Assembly (NCBI GenBank): GCA_022606135.1
Contig: JABYQN010000009.1
Coordinates: forward strand, 459,001-523,000
Direction of reading: 5' to 3'
Source of the DNA: Fomes fomentarius
Lineage: Eukaryota; Basidiomycota; Agaricomycetes; Polyporales; Polyporaceae
DNA length: 64,000 nt
Under the pieces are notes generated by a model, which saw only the letters and a list, made by a program, of their open reading frames with translations, was not told the DNA's origin and ran no database searches. Below are positions 23,657 through 36,297 of the stretch, one piece after another; the stretch's first letter is position 1; every line of letters starts with the position of its first letter. A program made the position numbers and the translations under genes.

Positions 23657-25826
23657 CTAGACCGAAAGGTGTAGACAGTAGGCCTCCCCACGATGGTCTT
23701 GCACTGTCGTGGACGTGTTCCACCCCACGGGCATCTGCCAGGTGCGCTTCTGCACAGGTGACGGACAGACAAGGACGTATTCCACCGTCACGTTCACCTT
23801 GACCTTGACTTCGAAGAACGCGCGAACGTGCTTCATGATCTTGCGGATGGTCGGGTAGCCCTCCTTCGCGCTGGTATGATGCGATTCTTTCGTCATCTGG
23901 AAGAAGGTTATGACGGCCGACTTCTGCTGCCCGTCGTATTTGATGATGAACGAGTCGAACAGAGGGTTGTGCGCCCGAGGTTGGTAGTATCGAGTGCCGG
24001 GCAGGACCACTCCCTCCAGTGACTGGGAGAGGTCGACGATGATGCGTTCGCGGCGGAGAGGAGCGCCAATAGGGGCTGGGAGGTCGTGGCCCAGGGGGTC
24101 AAAAGTGAAACAAGGAGGATCACAATCGTCTGTAGCCATAAGAAGTCGCCCCGGTAGCACGCCGTTGAACTCGCCAGACAGGAAACGATGAGCATATAGC
24201 TCGAATATCCAACCCGCAAACCTAGAGCTCTCTGGCCACATCGCGTAATGTTTGTAGCCGGTCTGTATCTCCTGCTGGTCTTCGAACTTGACGCATTCCA
24301 TTATTTGATACGCGACCCGGTCAGAAACGAAAACGACCTCCCAATCATCATCATCCGGACCCTGATCGCTTCGGGGTCGTACAGCAATGACGCGATCGTC
24401 ATTGAGTGACCGTGAGTTATGGAAGCTGGTTACGACGCCACATAGAGTCTCGAAAGAGAGGTGGCAAGCTGTTCTTGGTCGAGTCTCTCGAGCTGAAGAC
24501 GGCCTTATGAACGTCACGGGGAGCATGGCCGATCTCTATGATGGCGTGGTCGACCAGAGTCTCCAGCGCGCCGTCGACAGAGTCGACAGATAACGGAGTC
24601 GCGTCTGCCATGATAGGGTAGTCTTCCTCGTCACCTGTTGCGGCTCGGGCGGCGATCTCAGCTTTAGCACTTTCCAGAACCTTGACTGCCCTGTGGACGG
24701 CCGGCGATACATCCACCTGGGTTTGCTCTTGCTTGAGAGGCCAAGCTGTCTTCAACTCGGCAACAAATCGCTCATATTGGGGATGGAAGCGCAGACTGTC
24801 ACAATGACGAAGAACAGTGAGCAAGAGGAAAAACCGGATGTAGCAAGATTGCAGAGCGACAAGAAAGGTACATACCCGTACATCAATTCCTCCTTGGTCC
24901 ATAAGTCCAAACCCCACAGAACACCGTCCATCTGCTTGGCCCAACATTTCCATCGTCTCGAATTCGGAGGTGACGCCAGGACGGGCCATACGCTTGGAAC
25001 GTCGTCGACGTGAGGCTCACGAACCTCGGGATCCATATCCACCAACATCCACAGGGAGAACGTTGATTGAGTATGGTACGGAAGATCTATAATAGCCTCA
25101 GACGTCTCAGGGCGGTGGTAGACGTAGTTCTGGTAGAAGAGGTAGATGCGCTGTGGGGTGTAGAATACGACGACCTGTTTTTCTGAAAGGAGGCGTGCAA
25201 GCATGTACTTCAGGAACATGGTTTTGCCTGGCGAAGGAAACGGCAGATGAGTTGTTGTGCTACAGGACCAAGTATCACGACATACCAACGCCTGGCTGGC
25301 CAATGATGATTACTCCTCCTGAATCTTCCCGATGAATCAAGATGCGATTGTAGAGGTCGCTGTATGACTTGCGGACAAGGATGGTACCACTAGCTGTAGC
25401 GGTTGGGTAAAATGGTAGTAGAGCGCCGGCCTCGCCAGACCCAAGGTCTAGATGATGCGGAAACTCGTCGGGAGTGGGGAAAGGCTCGTTGCGCCACTTA
25501 TCGTAGAAGAGCTGATAGCCATAATCGGTTTCCAAAGGGTCAAGGACCTGTTCCCATTTTCTTCTGCTGGAAGGGTCCCAACACCATTGTGGGTCTGCGG
25601 GATAGTTGGGATCTGCGACATCTGGGAGAGGAGTGGGAAGAGGGGTGCTCACCGTCACGACCGAGATTGAGCGTATTCTTGATACGTTCGGCTTTCCACA
25701 TCGGAGACTGCGAGTCAAGGCTGGAGTAGGCCTACTACTAGTGCTAGGGGTAGTAGGAAGTCTCATCCAGAAATTACCCGCACCGGACTGATTATGCAGC
25801 GATGACCCACGCCACATATCGGGCAC
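23657..25826 (-). pseudogene. Crinkler/RHS-like P-loop gene, copy 2, inverted, single frameshift
   Basis: Better-preserved sister of the relic at 1-2139, in opposite orientation. Exon 1 runs 25826-25286 (MPDMWRG...), carries YGYQLFYDK and SGTILVRKSYSDLYNRIL and ends inside Walker A. A 58-nt intron (25228-25285) is followed by GKTMFLKYMLARLL, giving an intact GQPGVGKT P-loop. A second intron starts after DLWTKEELMYG near 24877 and ends before LRFHPQYERF near 24797. The rest is open except for a 2-nt loss at about 24460-24468 that breaks the frame before SFETLCGVVTSFHNSR; past it the frame is open to a TAG at 23657. The family assignment is by resemblance to fungal Crinkler/RHS-type P-loop proteins. 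The predicted activity is nucleotide binding; no C-terminal nuclease or kinase motif was recognised. Confidence 0.6.
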
Positions 25827-25876
25827 TACTATGTTACAATGATGTACTTACATAGTAGTATGAGCAGCGGCCCCAT

Positions 25877-26215
25877 TCGTTCGTGTATCACGTAGATGGC
25901 GCGGATTGTACAGAACTTGGTCACGGTCGCGACCACGTCGCGCAGCCCGGCGAACAGTGGAATAGGTGAGTGACACCGCGCGGCGGGGGACACAGCTTCA
26001 CAATATAAGCGCATCGACGCTGGACCGGCCTCTTTTCTGCGTCGCACAAAGACGAGGATCTTGTCTGCCAGTACATATGTATTCTTGTTAAACTGCAACC
26101 TGCGCTCATTTAGCTCACCGGTTAAGTTTCACTGGACCAGAGACGAGGAACTCAGAGACCCTGGGACCCTGGGACCCTGGATCGCGGACCAGGTGCCTGA
26201 TAAGTACCAACTGAA
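25877..26215 (+). pseudogene. AIM24 3' fragment
   Basis: Degenerate copy of exons 3-5 of the AIM24-type gene. The segments matching FVYHVDG, QPGEQW, ERIDAGGLFSASH, the last intron and the C-terminal block (GAWIADQVPD) are in order. Frames are broken, the GPGIVYIQ part is lost and the CCTGGGACC unit is triplicated. Same orientation as the intact gene; the Crinkler/RHS-like copy 2 lies between them. Similarity continues past the end to about 26370. Confidence 0.8.
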
Positions 26216-26559
26216 ACTGAACATATGAGATGATGTATGACTCCTAGCATGAATAACCTTCACCCACCATGCACCACGAGTGTTTTGCCAATCCAACACC
26301 ATTCATAATGGATACGACAAGAACTGAAGACACTGCAGGAGGACTGAACAGATAATCGACTGCCCAGAGCAGGCGAGTCGTGAAACTAATCGTACTCAAC
26401 AGCCGTACAGTAAGTACTACATTGAATGACCCCTCTTTGGAGACTTCTTTCTTCGATACAACAAACATATAGCTTCATTTCAAGTCCACAAGCAATTGCA
26501 ACCGTCGAGATAGAGAATAATGCGATCCAAGCAACAACGAGGATGGGTTCGGCGGCGAC
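26216..26559. other. Intergenic, duplicated AIM24 flank then fimbrin 3' region
   Basis: The first 150 bp repeat the AIM24 downstream flank; the rest is the 3' side of the fimbrin gene. No gene seen. Confidence 0.45.
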
Positions 26560-29162
26560 TCACTGCTTCTCGAGTGCCATGAGACTGCCGACGAACGTCA
26601 TGATCTGCAGGACAGAGTTCAGCAACAACGCCAGAGGAAATGGCGATACATAAGAGCATACCAAACGTGGGCGAATGTCGACGATGTCCTCAGGAACCAA
26701 GAAGATGAGCGCGTTCAACTTTCTTGCGATTGAGATGGCAAGCTTCGCTGTAACGCAGAGCAAAACGCATCAGTTCTCTTGATACCAATACCGCGCATAC
26801 TTGTTCTGACACTAACCATTCTGTCTGCGATCCTCGTAATCGCCCGAATCGCTGACGTTGATGACAAGCGTCGGGTCGACGATACCAGGCCTCAGCGCCT
26901 CGAGGAGGTCGAGGAGGAAGATGCCAGTCGTGAGCGATGGGTCCTTGAACGAGCGGATGGGTCGCACGGTCGCCTTCGCCTTCTGCGCGGTCGCGTTTGC
27001 CCATTTCAAGATCTCGGTGTCGCTGACCGGGCGACCCTGGCTCGACTTTGATAGCGAGCTTAGCGTCTGCGTGATATTTTTGCTATGGAAGAACGTCAAC
27101 ACGCACGGACAAGGGAACGACAGAAGAAGAGAAGCGGGAAAAGACAGGAGAGGATAATGCGACGACTTACCGCATGAGCTGCCAGACGAGACCGAGCACG
27201 AGCGTCTTGCTGCCATCGACGATATCCGAGCCCTGAATACCAACAAGGTGCATGCCGCTCTGCTTGCCAAGGTCGACGACATAGTTGCAGTTCTCGACCT
27301 GCTTGAAGCGTGACAGCTTCGACTGGTTCGGCGTGACGCCAATCTCTTCTTCCTCCTCTCCCTCTCCAGTGCGATACGTCTCCTGCTCCGCGCCAGCCTT
27401 GGGCTTGCTGACACGGCGCCAAACGACAGAGCCGGGCAGAATCTTGTCGAACGCCTGGAGAATGACAACACCATCGCGCAGGTTCTCGAAAAGGTTGAAC
27501 ACGGCAGGCTCGACACCGAGAGAGTTGAGCCACAGAGTGAACACACGCGCCTCACGCTCGCCCTCGGCGTCGAAGTCCTCCACGACGCCATAGTCCTTCG
27601 CCTCTTGCTCGTCAAGGGGCGCGAGCCCGGGGTAGTTGTTAAACAGGTTCGCGACGAACGCGAGGTTCAGGCGCGGGTTGCCCGAGACGAGCGCGGCCGC
27701 GGAGAGGTACTTGCGGCAACCGATTGCGTCTGCGTTCTGCAGGACCTGTTCCGCACGCTGGCGGATCTCGCGCGTCTGCAGTGGTGCGAGCGAGCATTTG
27801 TCGGGAACGAGCTGGTTGAGCAGGACGGTGTAGTTCTCACCGTCGGAGACGTCGCGACCGAAGTTGTTTACGCTAATTTATGGTCATGACGTCAGAAGTG
27901 GGAGGGAAGGAGAAGTAATCGCAAGACGCTTACCGACGCTTCCATCCAGCTGCTTTGAGGTGGTAGTTGAACCATCTCAGGAGGATCTGGTCTGGAGTCA
28001 ACCGGAGGAGGTCCTCGATCGTCTCACCCTCTTCGCACAATCGGTAAAGTTCGGGGTGGAGCTTAATATCGACCTGTGCCAACAGACCGCGACGGATAAC
28101 CTGCCAGATGAGACCAAGAATTAAATGTTCTCGTCCCTCCGCAATATCTACTGGACCAATGTTGACGACGGAACAGCCGATGGCCTTCGCGGAGGTGATG
28201 ACGATGTTGTTGTTTTCGGTCATTTGGAAAGCGTTCAAAGGCTTCTTCGCTGTTGGCTTGTTCAAGACACGAACATCGATTGTGTCCGGGACCGAGTCGT
28301 TGATGAGTTTACACAGGATGAGACCGTCTCGACACTCGTCGAATAGCTGCATGGTATTAGTGGGAATGGGGAGGCGGTGGCCAATGTCGGGATCGTTCTC
28401 GAGGACCTAAAATACCGTCAGATTCCGACTCTCGCGTGGCTGCTTGGCAGGGACATGGGATGCGAGCTTCAGAGCATCGTAGTGGAAGGACAGTGTGATA
28501 ACAAAACCTTGCGCCGGAAGAGTAGGCATCGTGAGGAAGTGTTAGAGATGGCGTGCACTCTTCACCTCCGTACTCCGCACTCAAGACCCACCACCACCCA
28601 CCGCACGCGTTCGGGTTCCCGGCTTGTCCCTCGAATGCAAGCAGATTGAACACTCACAGCATTGATGTGATTAGTGAACTCGGAACGCTCGTCCTCGTTC
28701 ATCGTATGGCTAACGTTCGCGTTCGAGCCTTGCACTGTGACCTTCCCGGCTCGTGAGGGAAGCAGAGCCTCCTTCGTCTGACTGTGAAGCTTTACGTTCA
28801 GCTGTGATCACGAGAGAGCGATGAGTCTTGCGATATTGCAGCGATCTGGAGAGGATGGTGCGCACCTCGACCCAGTCATCGAGTTCGACCTTGCCACTCG
28901 AGTCCACAGAGACATGCTTGAGCACCTCGCGCGCACGATCGTACGACTCGCCGTGGGCCTGCAGCGACTGCAGCACGCGTTGCTTGTCAACCCGCCCGGG
29001 CGTATCTGTCGATATCCCGCTGCACAAAAGCAAGGAGACGATCAATATAATCCAGGCGCCAGAAGCTCCGTCGTCGCAGACGTACTTGAAGCGGTTGATG
29101 AGGTCGAGCATCTCATCCTGAGAGACCTCGGGGTACTTCTTGCGTAGCCTGAAGGCGTCCAT
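26560..29162 (-). CDS. Fimbrin (plastin), actin-bundling protein
   Basis: Exons 29162-29086, 29019-28866, 28801-28658, 28406-27934, 27872-27171, 27082-26817, 26747-26662, 26604-26560; 648 residues. The N-terminus MDAFRLRKKYPEVSQDEMLDLINRF and an EF-hand-like loop (DSSGKVELDDW) precede four calponin-homology domains in two actin-binding pairs: LFDECRDGLILCKLINDSVPDTID; LLRLTPDQILLRWFNYHLKAAG; FTLWLNSLG with NLFENLRDGVVILQAFDKI; and KWANATAQ...FLLDLLEALRPG, ending RPRLIMTFVGSLMALEKQ. It cross-links actin filaments in cortical patches and in endocytosis. All exon phases agree and no lesion is seen. The intron between exons 3 and 4 (251 nt) is longer than the others. Confidence 0.95.
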
Positions 29163-32100
29163 GGCTGGGGAGGAGGGGAGAGAGATGAGGGAGATGGAGA
29201 GAGTGAGTATGGCTTGGGCCGCGACCGCTGACGTCGTTTCCAGATAAGTATATGGACTGATCGCCCAGTTTTGGCTGCGCGTCGCCCGCGTCTTTCTTCT
29301 CCTCGCCCAGTACTGCGCCGCTCCCCACAGCTGCATCGCCCTTTCCTCGGCCACACGCTGCGCATCGTCTCTTGTTCTCGTTCGACCACATGTCTCGACC
29401 TATCATACGGCGAAATATTCCGCGCTCACAAGGCGCGCTGCAAACGCTGACTACGGCGTCGTTGGCATGACTGCGCAAGTGCCCAGCAAGGGTCGTTTTG
29501 AAGAGGCCAAGTCTTGGTGAGTTGAGCAAGCTGTGCAGTGTACATGGCCGGTCGATCCAGTCTCGGAGCCGGGAGAACGCTGTAATGTTGTTGGAAATCC
29601 GTCACTGTGCGCCGCACGCCTCATCTTTTTGCGCCGCGGTGCACCAAGTTACAGGTTTGTTCCAATGTGTACTGCAATGCCATGAACGATTCACAATAGC
29701 CAATCAGAGTCTTCTTGAGGAAATCAGCATGTACCAAGTCATCCACGGCGCTACGACGTGAAAATGAAACTGCCTCGCGGGCCTTGTATGCACTGAGCGG
29801 TACCGCGTTCCTCGTGCCCGAGGAAAATTCTAACAGAGATGAACTACTGCCTATAGATCACTTCTCTTCCGCTTTTCCGAAGGAAGAATATGCAGCTCTC
29901 GCATCCGGTCACGGGCAGGTCATCGCTGTGTATACTGAGGGCGTTCGTGTTGGACAACGGTCTGCTTTTGGCTACCCAGCTCACGGCCTAACAATCACCC
30001 TCGGCATCATAATGAAAAGCCGTTGAAAGGCCAAATAGATCTTGAGCCTGTTATGTCGTGGCCTCCTGTCCACTCGCTTTGGACTGCCTAGGACATATCC
30101 TCGCACGGAAAAGAACATTGATACGAGTGAGCATAGGTCGGCATTCCGTTCCGCTCGTTCCGTGCGTCCAGCATTGAGCGATCATGGATACTGACACGTT
30201 ATGTTCTAGACCTGTGTATGCTCGAAAAAACGTGTCCTCCCAAGTACGGTCCGATCTTTCGAAAGCCTCTGCTTCTGGTGCCCCCGGGATCCTAACCCGA
30301 GGTTCGCTTCGACAGGCGATGGTCCCCACTTAGAAGGCTATCTGCTGGTCTAGCCTCGGTCCCTAGCCGATGGGGCATAGCTTCCTCCTCCCCATCTAGC
30401 ACTAACCCCAACGGCGTAATACTCCAACACCTCCTCACTGACTTGCCTTCCTCGCGACCTCGGGCCTGAGGCATCATGTGGTTCTATGTGGAATCTATCA
30501 TCGACGACGCGCATCCAAGGCACTCCACACGCCAATGTCTTACTCACGCGGACTTTGAACGACCAGCGTCGCCTTCTGCTCACGTTGCATGCATAGCCCT
30601 CGCAGCACGGGCCGGATGACCCTTGTACCCTTATTCGAACAACGTACGCCTTCTCGCGAGCACACGAAGTGGCGCGTTGACGCGGAACACTGAGACCTTC
30701 GAAGTTCGGACCACTCAGACAACGAGGCCTGGCGCTCCGTCTCTGGTTATCTTTGGTGTTCGGAATCCCCCTCCTTGCCAGTGCCCTTCCCATCAACAAT
30801 GTTGAGCCCCCGCTCATTGGACAATGTGGCCGGACGTCAAAACATCAAACGCTGGCGAGTCTAGCGGCGCTCTCTATCGCTCACTTCCTCGTTATCAGCA
30901 CAATGCGGCATAAACTCGTTGGCTTCTATCGAACGCCATTCTGTGACTGACCAACTCACGTATGCGTACAGCCAGGCTTTCCACTACTTACTCGAACGTG
31001 TCCGAGATGAGTCGAGTTGGTCACGCGTGGTAAGCGGTTCCAGTCCAGCTTTCCCCTCCAGCCGTCTTACGTGTCATCCAACACCCACTATCTTGACGCG
31101 CCAAGTCTGCGTGCATTGCGTATCGCGCAACGTGTCGAAGTACAGCTAGCACGCCCGGCAGCCCAGCTCAAATTGAATTCCTCCCTCCGAGAGCAGGTTC
31201 AGATAGCCGGTTCTCGAGACTGAAGCGAGAATGAGGACCCGCTCGGGATCATCGCTTGGGAGACAAGAGAACTCGATGCTGAGAGAACAAGAGAGAAGAC
31301 GCGCTCGAGACGGCCGTTGGGCCCATCGATATGGGGAGAAGATAGCCGTGACACGATCCAGAACTCCAGACCGCACGACCCTTCTCCGCGAGTCGATTGC
31401 CATTTAACATTAGCGACGATCCTGCACGTCCTGAGCATCCATATTCCCGCCCCGGTTTCTCTGCTCACGCTCACGCTCAGGGCTGAAGGCCCAAGCGCTC
31501 AAGGCCCGAGGCTCATTGGTCGGCGCGGGCTGGCTGGGGGGCCACGGGACGGCTACGATGAGGTCAGAGGACGGTTCGGAGGGTGAGAAGGTGCTGAAGA
31601 GAACTGCAATCACCAATCATCATCTCATACAGATCGTATCAGATGCACACCAGCGGTGGTGCTGGACGTCCTCCTCCTCCAATCGTGCTCCTCCCGGGCT
31701 CGCCACAGACCGGTATGTACGTGACGAGCACATGGGGTCCAGGCATTCGGGTGTGCAGTGTGCTGACCCCATTCTCGGATGATGTTATGCAGGTCGCGAC
31801 TCGCGGGTCGCCTGCAGATGGTCAATGGTATTGACGAGCGGTGAAACCGCCGGGCGATGGGACGTGCGGATACACCAGCGTCTGTGTCGTATACACTACG
31901 TCGGCTCACGTGTCGCCCCGTGGGGAACCCTCTGCCTACTGCTGGGCTCGTACATGGACCCCTCGTCAACGTTGCGTATCGTCCAAGTGGGCTTGTCTTG
32001 GGTGTATCTGCTAGCTAGTGGGCCGGGGTGATGTCGCGCGGGCCCAGAACGGGCGTGTTTCTGCTGGAAGACGCCTGGCGCGGTGTGCAGACTTGTCTCC

Positions 32101-33427
32101 GATCGGCGGGGCAGGAGTTGCCCAAGGGGATAGCAGGCATTGAAGCTATGCGAGATGGTCCTTTCCGGGCACCCGAGCAGCTTCTTCGTATCGCGGCTTC
32201 ACACAACGGCGGGCGTCTGGCGCGAACATTGACTTTCGCCCGTCCCTTTCCATACCGCGCCGTGCATTCAACCCGCACCAGAGGCCCATCGATGGTCGTT
32301 GATAGGGATAGAGTTTTGTTCCCGTGGCCCCCTCCTCCACGAGCCGTTTCCCAGGGCCCCAATCCCCGTGCGCACAGGTGCGGATGTACTCAGCGAGGTC
32401 GTCTGGGGACCCTGACTGGCGCCTGGCCTGGGGGTTCTCCGGCAGCGTGCGAGCGACGCAAAGCGCATTCAGTGCGGACGACCCGTCTTCGTCACCTCAA
32501 GCACCCTCGGAAGGACGGGGACGCGCGGGGGTCACAAGACCTTCGGGCTAATCGTGCTGACTGCGATTGTGCGTCGGACGCGAGCGCGTGGTGGGCTGTG
32601 TTGTCGATGGTGGCGCGATGGATGCTTCGCGGCAGCGGGAGCGTGCTAGCAGTGCGCCGGAGTCGCTATCTTAATGCGATGGACGGCGAGACTAGTACTG
32701 GCGGGTGGAAACGGTGCGCGCGGGAGCGAGGGTGGCGAGCACTCGAAACGGCAGGGCGAAGATAGAAAGTCGAAAGAATGCAGGGACGGGGAGGAGGAGC
32801 GAGAGACGCGTTCTGCGGAAGGGGACGAGGGCGAGTCGCGTCATCCAATAGCCTTCTGTTTGTTCTATCGCGGCGGGCGACCTGCCACTTGCGACTTGCG
32901 ACGGAGCTCACGCTCAGCTCCCTTCCCAGATTCACTATCCGATGGCAATCTAGCCATAGCGGATTTGCACCCCCGAATCCGAATCCGAATCTGAGTCCCC
33001 CGGCTGCTCTCGCTAGCCCGGACGAACACCGTTTGACGAGCCTTGTGTGGTCGCGCGCTGGCGGCGCGTAGGCATGTGAACGCGGGGGCGTGCCCGGATG
33101 CCCGTTCGCGACACGCGCTATTGGACAAGCACTCGCGTGAGCTTGCGCGGGGCGCGGGGCGCGACAGGGGCGGGTGCGGGCGGGCTGGACTGGGTGCGGC
33201 GGAGGATGGAGGCCATCTCGATGTGTGGTGGGCCATCGATAAAGACGCGTTCTAGACAGCGCACTCCGTCCTCGCCAGATCGAAGGGACATGCCGGATGA
33301 CGCTAGATCGGATCAAGATCCGTCCTCTCTCCCCGTACTTGTATAAGTGCGTAGCCACAGTCCTCGACGCGCTCACTCCGCCTCCTTGATTATCTCCAAT
33401 CCATTTAATCATCCACCAGCCACGACT
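29163..33427. other. Gene-poor interval
   Basis: 4.3 kb without a gene I can support. Minor open frames include 29715-30026 (+) and 32028-32765 (+, 245 codons, Arg/Gly-rich, overlapped by equally long frames on the other strand); neither shows a domain or conserved splice sites. The right end holds the FKBP promoter, with a TATA-like GTATAAG at 33341. Confidence 0.45.
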
Positions 33428-34234
33428 ATGGTCCGTCCTCGTTGTCTTTGTCCTCCTGCCCTCGTGTGCTCACATCCTTTCACCTTCCGCTCCGCAGGGT
33501 GTCACTGTTGAGGTCATCTCTCCCGGAGACGGCAAGAACTTCCCCCGCAGGGGTGGTATGTCCGACCGTCCATCGATCTACTTGTGCACGTTGCTCATGA
33601 ACGTGCCCCACACACAGACAAGGTCACCATTCATTATGTTGGCACCCTCCTTGACGGCAAGAAGTTCGACTCGAGCAGGGATCGGTTCGTCATCGCCGCC
33701 CGTCCATGCGAGCATCGCTACTCACATTCTTGTTCTTGCACAGTGGGACGCCATTCGAGACCGAGATCGGCGTGGGCAAGGTGATCAAGGGCTGGGACGA
33801 AGGTGCGTCTCCCTCACCTCGTACAGCGTCCGCTCGTCGTGCTTAATCGCGTCTCCATCGTCGCATCTGATATTATCAGGTGTACCACAACTGTCCCTAG
33901 GCGAGAAGGCTGTCCTTACGGCGACACCAGACTATGTAAGCCTTCGTTCCATGTACGCCCCGCGGCTTCTGGCTTCGTCTTCCCTTCTTTTTTCCTTTCG
34001 CCCCTTCTACTCCGGCTTCGTCTTCCCTTCTCCACCCCCATTTCCGACTTCATTGATGGATGCCGATGCTGACCATGCTTCTGCCCCATCTTTGAATCCA
34101 CGAATCTTAATCCCTGAATCCTAATCCCTGAATCCTATTCTCGGGTCTAGGCATACGGCGCGCGGGGCTTTCCACCAGTGATTCCCCCCAACTCGACACT
34201 TAAATTTGAGGTCGAGCTACTCAAGATCAACTGA
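33428..34234 (+). CDS. FPR1: FKBP12-type peptidyl-prolyl cis-trans isomerase
   Basis: Exons 33428-33430, 33498-33555, 33618-33684, 33744-33802, 33880-33935, 34151-34234; 108 residues, the normal FKBP12 length. Hallmarks are [54 protein letters not shown] and [22 protein letters not shown], covering the FK506/rapamycin pocket (Tyr, Phe, Asp, Trp, Tyr, Phe). It catalyses proline isomerisation in the cytosol and would be the receptor for FK506 and rapamycin. Coding exon 1 is only the ATG, spliced to GGT. The last intron (215 nt) contains repeated CTTCGTCTTCCC and CCCTGAATCCTAAT units. Confidence 0.93.
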
Positions 34235-36297
34235 GCGGCACGCGCGAGGCGCGTTTCTTGCACCTGGCCCCGCAGCTCGGCGGTCAGGCTGCTCTGGTCT
34301 GGTCAGGCTGTGTCGGATTTGGACGTCGTCAATACCGCCCATCCTTCCGACCACGACGACATAGGGTTTTCGGTTGGCTGGAATTGCATTTGTACATAAC
34401 ATACGCTTTGACACTTGTACCGCGCGCGGGCGAGGGCGGCCCGTTGTGAGATTACTACCACCTCCCAACTGTTTTTGTAGCTCGCACTCTTCCTTTGTAT
34501 GTTTTCGCGTGTACTTCATTCCGTCGCCCAGTGTACATTTGTGTTGCGACCTCGTCTTTTCTCGTTCTCGTGACAGGGTGAGCTCAAGGTGAGGTTGGTC
34601 GGTCGGTTGTGTTGTCAGGTCTAGACTGGGCTCGGAGGTGGTGCCGCGTGTTTCGTTTGCATCTTGCATTTGCGTTTTGCGTTCGCGCTCATGCGTCTCG
34701 GACAGACTGTTCTTCGACATTCACTCCATTTCTGTCTTCCGCGCAATCGATAGATAACTCATCCATCCATCCTCCATCTCATCGACAATCGATGGCAGGC
34801 ACGATAAGTACATGAATGTCCGTGACTGTCTCGCGGCACCGCCCAAAGGACACACAGCCTGTCACGGTGAGTCGTTCGGACGCCCCCGCGCGGCCTAGAA
34901 TGGAAAGTTGCTAGTATACGTCGGATGTGAACATACTTAATAAGTACTACCACATCCGTCTACTGACCAGCGCCGGATTACAGTTTCTGGATGGATCATA
35001 CCGCTGATCAGGTGTTATGATTCGTAGGTGGGGGCGTGTGGTCGTGAGTCGTGTAACGTGTTATGTACATGACCACATCGGCGTGCCGACGAGTGGGGCA
35101 CAAGATCAAGTTCGAGTTCAAGTTCAAGTTCAAGTTCATGATGACTTGACTTGACGCCAGTGGTGGTATGACGAACTGCCGAGGTCCGCACTGAGTGTGT
35201 GTACTGCTGCTCACTTAGACTCAAGGTTGCGCGATCATTCGCGCGCACAACACACGAGCCACGCACAGGCGCGCGCGCGTACCATCTTCGAGTCCGGACT
35301 CATGCGATGGAGTTAGATGGACACGTCCCGCCAGCCGCGCTGCTGTCGCGATAATGTGACTGGTGCATCTGATGGATAGTGACCGTGACAGCTACCTAGG
35401 CTGATGGAGGGCCATCCCTCGATTCCCCAGGCCCCTCGATTACTGATGCGTGATGCATATGATCGAGATGGTCCGGCGGGTCCGGCGGGCGGGAGGGCTC
35501 GGTCTTGTGCGACCTCTCGCGGGAGCGCGTACCCAGTCGTTTTTACTTTGTACATAGTAAGTTTGCTACATATTTGAACCCATTTCTGAGTGCGAGGCTC
35601 CCGCGCCGCATTGGCGTTGTGGGGGCGACTGTGCCCTACTATGATGTATTGTCCATGGACAGAGAGTGAGTGAGTCTGGGGTGGTGCTGTTATCCATCTC
35701 GTCCTGTCATGTGGCACTGGCAGCAAGCGTAGGTATGGTGTTACCCACCGAGGTAGGTGGATTAGTGACTGAACGGTTGGCTCAGGGTGGGTGCAGCGAC
35801 CCGAGCCTAGTCGCTGTGGTACGTCAGAGCCGTGTCATACGATGCCTAGCGTATAAAGCATGCGCACCTCGAAATAGGTGAGGACAATTCAAGGAGAGGG
35901 CCTGACAAGTACGAACTGCAGCCGTGTTGAATTCGTATACGTACAGTCAGTCCTTCTTGTCTAGGATCCAATACTTAACATCCATGGTGACTTCTCGATA
36001 TTCTTGATGGTCTGGGTCTAGGCTCTGAGTCCGCTTAGAATTGAACTCAAATCAGATGATAGCGAAGGGATGTGGACTCGTGTCAGGGAAGGCTGGGAGA
36101 GCGGTGACGACCGGCGATTGTGGCCAAGGCTGCTGACCTGCTGCCTCGATGTTTGGGTAATTCGGAACCGCTATATAACCCAGCGACGATCAGCGGCGAA
36201 ACGCATGGGATAGAGCCATAGGAAGCAGTAAGGAGCAATGGCAGGCCTGGTCACGGTGTCCGCAGGGCTTCCCTTCGATATTGGAAGGTTGACGTAC
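34235..36297. other. Intergenic, no gene seen
   Basis: 3' region of the FKBP gene followed by non-coding sequence. A short TTCAAG tandem repeat is at 35107-35138. No conserved frame was recognised. Confidence 0.4.
35107..35138. repeat. (TTCAAG)n short tandem repeat
   Basis: About five hexamer units (TCAAGT register, one with a G change) next to a related CAAGATCAAG. Confidence 0.8.

Noticed and set aside
32028..32765. 245-codon open frame
   Set aside because: Arg/Gly-rich, GC-driven, overlapped by comparable frames on the other strand, and without domain or splice support.
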